A stretch of 6,834 nucleotides of DNA from Alphaproteobacteria bacterium (lineage in GTDB: Bacteria; Pseudomonadota; Alphaproteobacteria; Puniceispirillales; Puniceispirillaceae), in the NCBI GenBank assembly GCA_009936885.1, contig JAACDT010000073.1, positions 1 through 6,834 on the forward strand. The letters are read 5' to 3'. Position 1 is the stretch's first letter. Each line of letters begins with the position of its first letter. This document shows, one piece after another, positions 1-4,660 of this stretch. The position numbers and the translations under genes are program-made. Below the pieces are notes generated by a model. It saw only the letters and a list, made by a program, of their open reading frames with translations, did not search any database and had not been told where the DNA came from.

Positions 1-40
1 ATTAACAAGGCAAACAAGCCCATCTACACAAGGCTTATAA
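1..40 (+). CDS. Possible C-terminal tail of an upstream gene (partial)
   Basis: In the second forward frame the left edge of the window is open and reads LTRQTSPSTQGL before a TAA at 38-40, five bases ahead of the trpF start. This could be the end of a gene co-transcribed with trpF. In several alphaproteobacteria a small LapA/DUF1049-type membrane protein gene or pyrF sits here, but twelve residues are far too few to identify either. The third frame stops at 3-5 and could equally be the end of an upstream gene. Reported only because the frame and spacing allow it. Confidence 0.2.
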   Translation, partial: LTRQTSPSTQGL

Positions 41-45
41 TTATT

Positions 46-693
46 ATGAACGTTAAAATTTGTGGGTTAAAAACATCATCAGATATAGATAATTGTATAA
101 AGGCTGGTGCTGATTTTATTGGTTTTGTTTTTTTCAAGGAGTCTCCAAGACATCTCAGCCCTGCGAAATCGACTGATTTATCTGATTATTGTGCACGTAA
201 CTATTCTGATTCTGGAATTAAAAAGGTGGCCCTTTGTGTTAACCCTACTGATAAAGAAATATCTGAAATTATAAGCACTTCAAGACCTGACTTTCTCCAG
301 TTACATGGCACAGAATCGCCAATGAGGGTTGATGAGATAAGACAGAAATATGGCCTTCCGATAATTAAAGTAATTCGTGTCAAAACGCAGTTAGATATTA
401 AGGCCAGTCAGCAATATAATATCTCGGCAGATTGGTTGTTATTTGATGCTGCTGCATCTGCAGATTTAATGCCTGGCGGCAATGGCAAGAGCTTTAATTG
501 GTCGCTTCTTGCAGATTTTGAATGTGATTTACCTTGGATGCTCGCAGGCGGATTAAATCCCAATAATGTAGCCCAAGCAATTGCGCAAACCAATCCAGAT
601 GGGGTTGATGTCTCATCAGGGGTAGAAGCAAGCGCAGGTATAAAAGATGATTTAATGATCTCAGCCTTTGTGAAGTCTGCAAAAATGGGCTAG
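46..693 (+). CDS. trpF: Phosphoribosylanthranilate isomerase TrpF
   Basis: Catalyses the Amadori rearrangement of N-(5-phosphoribosyl)anthranilate to the carboxyphenylamino-deoxyribulose phosphate in cytoplasmic tryptophan synthesis. The 215-residue product is normal full length for this single-domain (beta/alpha)8 barrel. Visible family landmarks are the N-terminal VKICGLKT with the catalytic cysteine at about residue 6, FVFFKESPRHLS (28-38), LQLHG (84-88), the catalytic aspartate in LLFDAA (about 134), PGGNG (143-147), and the C-terminal phosphate-binding segments LAGGLNPNN (166-174) and VDVSSGVE (187-194). The ATG at 46 puts VKICGLK at the usual place. The same frame is open back to the window edge, so an upstream start cannot be formally excluded. 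The ribosome site is weak: AAGG at 30-33, about 12 bases away. The gene ends with TAG and trpB follows after 76 bases, presumably in the same operon. Confidence 0.96.
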   Translation: MNVKICGLKTSSDIDNCIKAGADFIGFVFFKESPRHLSPAKSTDLSDYCARNYSDSGIKKVALCVNPTDKEISEIISTSRPDFLQLHGTESPMRVDEIRQKYGLPIIKVIRVKTQLDIKASQQYNISADWLLFDAAASADLMPGGNGKSFNWSLLADFECDLPWMLAGGLNPNNVAQAIAQTNPDGVDVSSGVEASAGIKDDLMISAFVKSAKMG

Positions 694-769
694 TCTTTGC
701 TTTATTATGGACACGACCTATACCTCTACTTTGTCTTTAATCATTCAATATAAGTGAGTATATTTAACG

Positions 770-1993
770 ATGAACGAAACACAGCCAAATTCCTTTAAGA
801 CAATGCCAGATGAGAATGGTCGTTTTGGCATTCACGGTGGTCGCTTTGTTGCAGAAACATTAATGCCTTTGATATTACAGGTTGAAGCTGCTTATAATGA
901 AGCAAAAACAGACCCTGATTTTAATGCAGAACTGCTATTTTTCCAGAAAAATTATGTTGGCAGACCCTCTCCTTTATATTTTGCTGAACGCCTTACAGAG
1001 CAATATGGCGGCGCGAAATTATATTTAAAAAGAGACGAGCTAAATCACACAGGCGCTCACAAAATCAATAATGTGCTTGGTCAGGCACTTCTGGCAAAAA
1101 AGATGGGGAAAACAAAAATCATTGCGGAAACAGGGGCTGGGCAACATGGGGTAGCTACCGCAACGGCATGCGCATTATTTAATCTTGAATGCGAGGTTTT
1201 TATGGGGGCTGAGGATGTTAAACGTCAAAAACCAAATGTTGATAGGATGCGTCTATTAGGGGCTACCGTACACCCTGTTACCTCTGGCACATCCACATTG
1301 AAAGACGCAATGAACGAAGCGCTTCGTTATTGGGTGGCTCATCCTGATACTCATTTTTATATTATTGGCACAGTTGCAGGCCCACATCCCTACCCCGAAA
1401 TGGTTCGAAACTTCCAGTCTGTTATTGGAAAAGAAGCAAAAGAGCAATGATTCGAAGCTGAAGGGCGATTGCCAGACGCGCTTATTGCTTGTATTGGCGG
1501 TGGCTCAAATGCGCTTGGCCTGTTTCACCCATTTCTAGATGATACTGATGTTACTATTTATGGCGTTGAAGCTGCTGGTCTGGGAATCGATAGTGGAATG
1601 CATGCGGCAAGCCTTACCGGCGGAACACCGGGCGTTTTACATGGCAATCGAACCTATTTATTACAAAATGATGATGGACAGATAATAGATGCTCATTCTA
1701 TATCAGCTGGTCTTGATTATCCTGGCATTGGGCCAGAGCATTCCTGGCTTCATGATATAGGACGTGTTAATTATGTTAGTGCCACAGATGAAGAAGCGTT
1801 GGTTCAGTTTCAGTTATGCTCACGGCTTGAAGGGATAATTCCTGCTCTTGAACCCTCCCATGCACTTGCATTTGCAGCAAAACAATTACCATTAATGGAT
1901 AAAGAACAAATTGTAATCCTTAATATGTGCGGTCGCGGGGATAAAGACCTTGAATCTGTGCTGCCTAGGCTGGATGAGCGCGGACTACTATAA
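770..1993 (+). CDS. trpB: Tryptophan synthase beta chain TrpB, interrupted by an in-frame TGA
   Basis: PLP-dependent subunit that condenses indole, channelled from TrpA, with L-serine to give tryptophan. Read through one TGA (codon 227), the frame is 407 codons, the usual length. The first part holds [16 protein letters not shown], the PLP-binding lysine in [11 protein letters not shown] (K98, equivalent to E. coli K87) and the catalytic glutamate in AETGAGQHG (E120, equivalent to E109). The second part holds the PLP phosphate loop GGGSN (243-247), [24 protein letters not shown] and the NMCGRGDKD motif near the end. The two parts share one frame with no missing or extra residue across the join ([16 protein letters not shown]), so this is a substitution rather than a frameshift. 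If TGA terminates, the 226-residue product lacks the phosphate loop and should be inactive. A possible ribosome site is AAGTGAG at 752-758. trpA begins 31 bases after the TAA. Family identity is certain; whether the gene is functional is not. Confidence 0.93.
1448..1450 (+). other. trpB: In-frame TGA stop codon within trpB
   Basis: Codon 227 of trpB is TGA, in the context GAG CAA TGA TTC GAA. In E. coli TrpB the aligned stretch reads KAQILDKEGRLPD, so this position is normally hydrophobic (Ile there, often Met or Leu in alphaproteobacteria, from memory). A one-base change from the leucine codon TTA would explain it. The following base is T, a context that usually favours efficient UGA termination. 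Whether this is a sequencing error, a real nonsense mutation or a translated codon cannot be decided from the window. Confidence 0.9.
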
Positions 1994-2024
1994 CAAACAC
2001 CAAATAGAGGTCGAAGCACATAAA

Positions 2025-2852
2025 ATGAGCAAAAGATTAGCCGCAAGCTTTGCAAAGGCAAAGCAAGAAAACAGAGGCATTTTGGGTATTTTTGTATCTG
2101 CGGGAGACCCTGATACCAATACCAGTATAAAAATATTAGATGGTCTGGTTGAATCTGGCGTGGATATGATAGAACTTGGAATGCCATTTTCTGATCCGAT
2201 GGCAGATGGCCCTGCAATTCAGGCAGCAAGCTTGCGTGCTATCAAGTCAGGTATGACCCTTAGAGGTAGTCTTGAAGTTGCGTCTCAATTCCGTAAAAAA
2301 CATGCCGATACTCCCTTGATTTTGATGGGGTATTACAACCCTATTTATCGTTATGGTGTTGAGCTGTTTCTTAAAGATGCACAGGCAGCTGGTGCAGATG
2401 GTCTTATTATTGTAGACCTTCCCCCTGAAGAGGATGTCGAGCTGTGTGATCCAAGCCAAAATTCAGAACTAGATTTTATCAGATTAATCACACCAACAAC
2501 CCTTGGCGATAGATTGCCATTCGTTTTGGAAAAGGCATCTGGATTTATTTATTATGTCTCTATAGCAGGTATTACTGGCACAAAATCTGCTCAGATGGAA
2601 TCTATCTCTAGCGCTGTAAATAGAATAAAGCATGTCAGCGATTTGCCTATTGTAACTGGTTTTGGTATCAGAACTGCAGAACAGGCAGCATATGTTGCCT
2701 CGCTAGGCGATGGCGCCATTGTGGGCTCCGCAGTAGTGGAGATTATAGCAGAATCCAATACGCAGAATTTATCAGCTGAGAACACTGCCAGAAAAGTAAG
2801 TGATTTTACTAAATCGCTAGCAGATGCAATATCTGCCCATAAGCCTGAATAA
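2025..2852 (+). CDS. trpA: Tryptophan synthase alpha chain TrpA
   Basis: Cleaves indole-3-glycerol phosphate to glyceraldehyde 3-phosphate and indole, which passes through a tunnel to TrpB in the alpha2-beta2 complex. The 275-residue TIM barrel is full length. Both catalytic acids are present: Glu50 in MIELGMPFSDP and Asp61 in MADGPAIQ (E49 and D60 in Salmonella). Other landmarks are MGYYNPIYRYG (101-111), IIVDLPPEE (128-136), FIRLITPTT (151-159), the GITGT loop (182-186), and the phosphate-binding TGFGIRT (211-217) and GAIVGSAVV (230-238). The ATG at 2025 gives the expected N-terminus MSKRLAASFAKAK. The frame is open further upstream into trpB, but earlier starts would add residues unlike the family. 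Weak ribosome-site candidates are AGAGG at 2006-2010 and GAAG at 2013-2016. The 31-base gap after trpB suggests co-transcription and coupled expression. The intact trpA next to the interrupted trpB argues against long-standing decay of the operon. Confidence 0.96.
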   Translation: MSKRLAASFAKAKQENRGILGIFVSAGDPDTNTSIKILDGLVESGVDMIELGMPFSDPMADGPAIQAASLRAIKSGMTLRGSLEVASQFRKKHADTPLILMGYYNPIYRYGVELFLKDAQAAGADGLIIVDLPPEEDVELCDPSQNSELDFIRLITPTTLGDRLPFVLEKASGFIYYVSIAGITGTKSAQMESISSAVNRIKHVSDLPIVTGFGIRTAEQAAYVASLGDGAIVGSAVVEIIAESNTQNLSAENTARKVSDFTKSLADAISAHKPE

Positions 2853-2875
2853 AAAAATATTCAAATCATAATAAC

Positions 2876-2905
2876 TTGTGGATAATAAGAAAATAACAGA
2901 ATAAT
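2876..2905 (+). promoter_or_regulatory. Weak candidate promoter for folC
   Basis: TTGTGG (2876-2881) and AATAAT (2900-2905) are separated by 18 bases. They could serve as poor -35 and reasonable -10 elements for folC, 29 bases before its ATG. The -35 matches the consensus only in TTG, and the region is so AT-rich that a -10-like hexamer is expected by chance. folC may simply be transcribed from the trp operon. Confidence 0.18.
2877..2885 (-). promoter_or_regulatory. Exact DnaA-box 9-mer (TTATCCACA)
   Basis: The plus strand reads TGTGGATAA here, the reverse complement of the consensus DnaA box TTATCCACA. It lies in the AT-rich 81-base gap between trpA and folC, about 50 bases before the folC start. 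I saw no second box nearby, so this is not an origin. It may be a lone DnaA site or a chance match; binding is not shown by the sequence alone. Confidence 0.3.
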
Positions 2906-2921
2906 ATCTGTAACACATATG

Positions 2922-2927
2922 AAGGAG
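2922..2927 (+). promoter_or_regulatory. folC: Ribosome binding site that fixes the folC start
   Basis: AAGGAG, the strongest Shine-Dalgarno match on the plus strand of this window, lies six bases before the ATG at 2934. Two other in-frame ATGs exist. The one at 2919 precedes this site, and the one at 2928 directly abuts it, so 2934 is the sensible start. Confidence 0.8.
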
Positions 2928-2933
2928 ATGCGT

Positions 2934-4211
2934 ATGCTGTCAGAAAGCCTTGATAGGCTTGCCCTTCTTCACCCAAAGCTTATTGACCTAGGGCTAGAGC
3001 GAACCTATCAACTCCTTGAAAAGGCAGGAAGCCCGCATCAGAACCTGCCACCTATATTTCATATAGCGGGCACCAATGGAAAAGGCTCTGTTAGTGCCTA
3101 TCTGTTTGCTATCGCAAAGCAACTTGGCCTTGTGACGCATTGTTATACATCGCCACATCTATGCAGATTTAATGAGCGAATTCGAATTGCAAATAAGCTA
3201 ATCGATGATGAAGCGCTTTTACATGTTTTGGATGAGGTAGAGAAGCTTAACCAGAATAAGCCTATTACATTTTACGAAATCACAACGGTTGCTACATTTA
3301 TGGCATTTGCAAGAATACCTGCTGATCTGCTTATTTTGGAAACTGGTCTTGGTGGCAGGCTAGATTCAACAAATGTAATCGAAAATCCATTAGCGTCTAT
3401 TATTACACCTATCGCACGAGATCATGAGCATTTTCTGGGCTCTGAGCTGACACAAATAGCAGGTGAAAAAGCAGGTATAATCAAAAAAAATGTGCCTGTA
3501 ATTAGTGCCTCTCAAACTAAGGAAGTTGAGGAAACTCTTAGAAAAAAAGCAAGAGAGATGGCAGCACCCATTTTTTTTGAAGGGGCTGATTTTATCTGGG
3601 AGCAGATAAGCACAGGAGAGGTAAAACTAGAATGTAAAAATAGGGTTTTTACGCTACCAAAACCCGCGCTAATCGGACCCCATCAAATACAGAATGCCGC
3701 CCTTGCAGCTGCATCCATAATTTATAGTGATAATTTTACTCCTCTGGATGATAGATTGTTTTCTGGCATCGGGTTCGCAAAATGGCCTGGACGGCTGCAA
3801 TTCATCGATCAGGGAAAATTACTCAATTACCGTGATGCAAAACCAATATGGATTGATGGGGCGCATAATTCACACGGTGCAACGGCTCTTGCAGCCTCTC
3901 TTGCACAAATAACGGATGAGAAATGGACACTTATTGCAGGGATGATAAATACCCGAAAGCCAGATGACGTTTTTATGCCTTTAAAAAACCTAATCAGCGA
4001 GATATTTACAATAAATATACCAGAACAGCCTGCAAGCTTATCAGCCCAAGAGCTGTCAGATAATTGTCAGGATTTAGGAATTAAAGCGACCGCAAAACCA
4101 AGCCTCAGCGCGGCACTCTCTGCCACAAGTGAAAGTGAATTTGTGGTGATTTGTGGCTCTTTATATCTAGCAGGGCACGCATTACTATTAAACGATACCC
4201 TGCCAGAATAA
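2934..4211 (+). CDS. folC: Bifunctional folylpolyglutamate synthase / dihydrofolate synthase FolC
   Basis: ATP-dependent Mur-ligase-family enzyme that adds glutamate to dihydropteroate and then further glutamates to reduced folates, keeping cofactors in the cytoplasm. The 425-residue product is full length. In order it shows the ATP-binding loop AGTNGKGS (45-52), the folate-site segment TSPHLCRFNERIRI (72-85), ETGLGGRLDSTN (136-147), DHEHFLG (163-169) with GEKAGI (177-182) around the lysine normally carbamylated in this family, the central WPGRLQ (284-289), the C-terminal-domain signature IDGAHNSHG (307-315), and VVICGSLYLAG (404-414). The start at 2934 is chosen from its ribosome site. It follows trpA by 81 bases with no accD between them, although many alphaproteobacteria carry accD there. 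It ends with TAA and converges on trxA. Whether both synthase activities are present cannot be told from sequence alone. Confidence 0.95.
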   Translation: MLSESLDRLALLHPKLIDLGLERTYQLLEKAGSPHQNLPPIFHIAGTNGKGSVSAYLFAIAKQLGLVTHCYTSPHLCRFNERIRIANKLIDDEALLHVLDEVEKLNQNKPITFYEITTVATFMAFARIPADLLILETGLGGRLDSTNVIENPLASIITPIARDHEHFLGSELTQIAGEKAGIIKKNVPVISASQTKEVEETLRKKAREMAAPIFFEGADFIWEQISTGEVKLECKNRVFTLPKPALIGPHQIQNAALAAASIIYSDNFTPLDDRLFSGIGFAKWPGRLQFIDQGKLLNYRDAKPIWIDGAHNSHGATALAASLAQITDEKWTLIAGMINTRKPDDVFMPLKNLISEIFTINIPEQPASLSAQELSDNCQDLGIKATAKPSLSAALSATSESEFVVICGSLYLAGHALLLNDTLPE

Positions 4212-4227
4212 GTTTTGGTTAAAGAGA

Positions 4228-4250
4228 GCCTATCTCAGCTTATGATAGGC
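4228..4250. terminator. Hairpin between convergent folC and trxA
   Basis: A perfect 7-bp inverted repeat (GCCTATC at 4228-4234, GATAGGC at 4244-4250) encloses a 9-base loop. It starts 17 bases after the folC stop and lies 13 bases beyond the trxA stop on the other strand. On the minus strand the stem is followed by TCTCTTT, a short T-rich run that fits a modest intrinsic terminator for trxA. On the plus strand no T-run follows. The location between tail-to-tail genes supports a termination role. Confidence 0.5.
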
Positions 4251-4262
4251 CGCCATAGAGGA

Positions 4263-4583
4263 TTATAAGTTTTCCTTCACCCATTGCTCTAGCTGGGATT
4301 TCGGTAATGCGCCAATTTTCTCAGCCACAACTTCTCCATTTTTAAACATTAATAAGGTTGGGATCCCGCGCACCCCATAGCTTTGCGGAGTTACTGGATT
4401 ATCATCAATATTTACCTTAACAATATCAACTTGACCTTCGAGTGAATTTGAAATCTCTTCGAGTGCAGGACCAATGGCGCGGCAAGGCCCACACCATTCA
4501 GCCCAAAAATCTACAACTATTGGTCCAGCTGCTTTTATGACATCAGTGTCAAAATTAGAATCGGTGGAGTGTTTAGTAGCCAT
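4263..4583 (-). CDS. trxA: Thioredoxin TrxA
   Basis: Small cytoplasmic dithiol-disulfide oxidoreductase that reduces protein disulfides and is itself recycled by thioredoxin reductase. At 106 residues it is a standard single thioredoxin fold. It has the buried aspartate at about residue 25 (VVDFWAEW), the active site WCGPC (30-34), the cis-proline loop RGIPTLLMF (72-80, Pro75) and the closing GALPKSQLEQW helix. No signal peptide or membrane segment is seen, which argues against a periplasmic Dsb- or Ccm-type protein. The start is supported by AAGGA at 4594-4590, six bases upstream. The gene lies 77 bases downstream of addA on the same strand, and addA-trxA adjacency is common in alphaproteobacteria. 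I saw no convincing separate promoter in the gap, so it may share the addA transcript. Confidence 0.96.
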   Translation of the reverse strand: MATKHSTDSNFDTDVIKAAGPIVVDFWAEWCGPCRAIGPALEEISNSLEGQVDIVKVNIDDNPVTPQSYGVRGIPTLLMFKNGEVVAEKIGALPKSQLEQWVKENL

Positions 4584-4589
4584 GCTAAT

Positions 4590-4594
4590 TCCTT
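4590..4594 (-). promoter_or_regulatory. trxA: Ribosome binding site of trxA
   Basis: On the minus strand AAGGA lies six bases before the ATG at 4583-4581, an ideal spacing. It confirms the thioredoxin start. Confidence 0.7.
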
Positions 4595-4660
4595 TATGCT
4601 TAAAAATAATTCTTAATAGTTAGTAATAAATCTGCCCATTGGTAAATAGTTTTTTTAAAT

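Noticed and set aside
1447..1475. Frameshift, or two separate genes, at the trpB break
   Set aside because: Both halves lie in the same frame with family-exact spacing around [16 protein letters not shown], so a one-base substitution is simplest. A compensating pair of indels from CAA ATG TTC is possible but needs two events. The TTG at 1469 has AAGGG only three bases ahead and encodes the conserved Leu of GRLPD, so it is not a credible new start.
1448..1490. Selenocysteine at the trpB TGA
   Set aside because: The region just downstream offers only very short pairings (for example GGC-GATT-GCC), not a SECIS-like stem-loop. The aligned position is not a catalytic cysteine in the family.
1950..2024. 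Earlier start for trpA overlapping the end of trpB
   Set aside because: The frame is open, but the added residues are simply trpB coding sequence read in another frame. The family N-terminus fits the ATG at 2025.
1810..2229. Long minus-strand reading frame over the trpB-trpA junction
   Set aside because: It lies antisense to two strongly conserved genes and its translation resembles no protein family I know. Other short frames opposite trpF, trpA and addA were dismissed for the same reason.
2820..2836. Inverted repeat GCAGAT-GCAAT-ATCTGC as a terminator after trpA
   Set aside because: It lies inside the trpA coding sequence and is followed by an A-rich stretch rather than a T-run on the plus strand, so it is probably a chance repeat.
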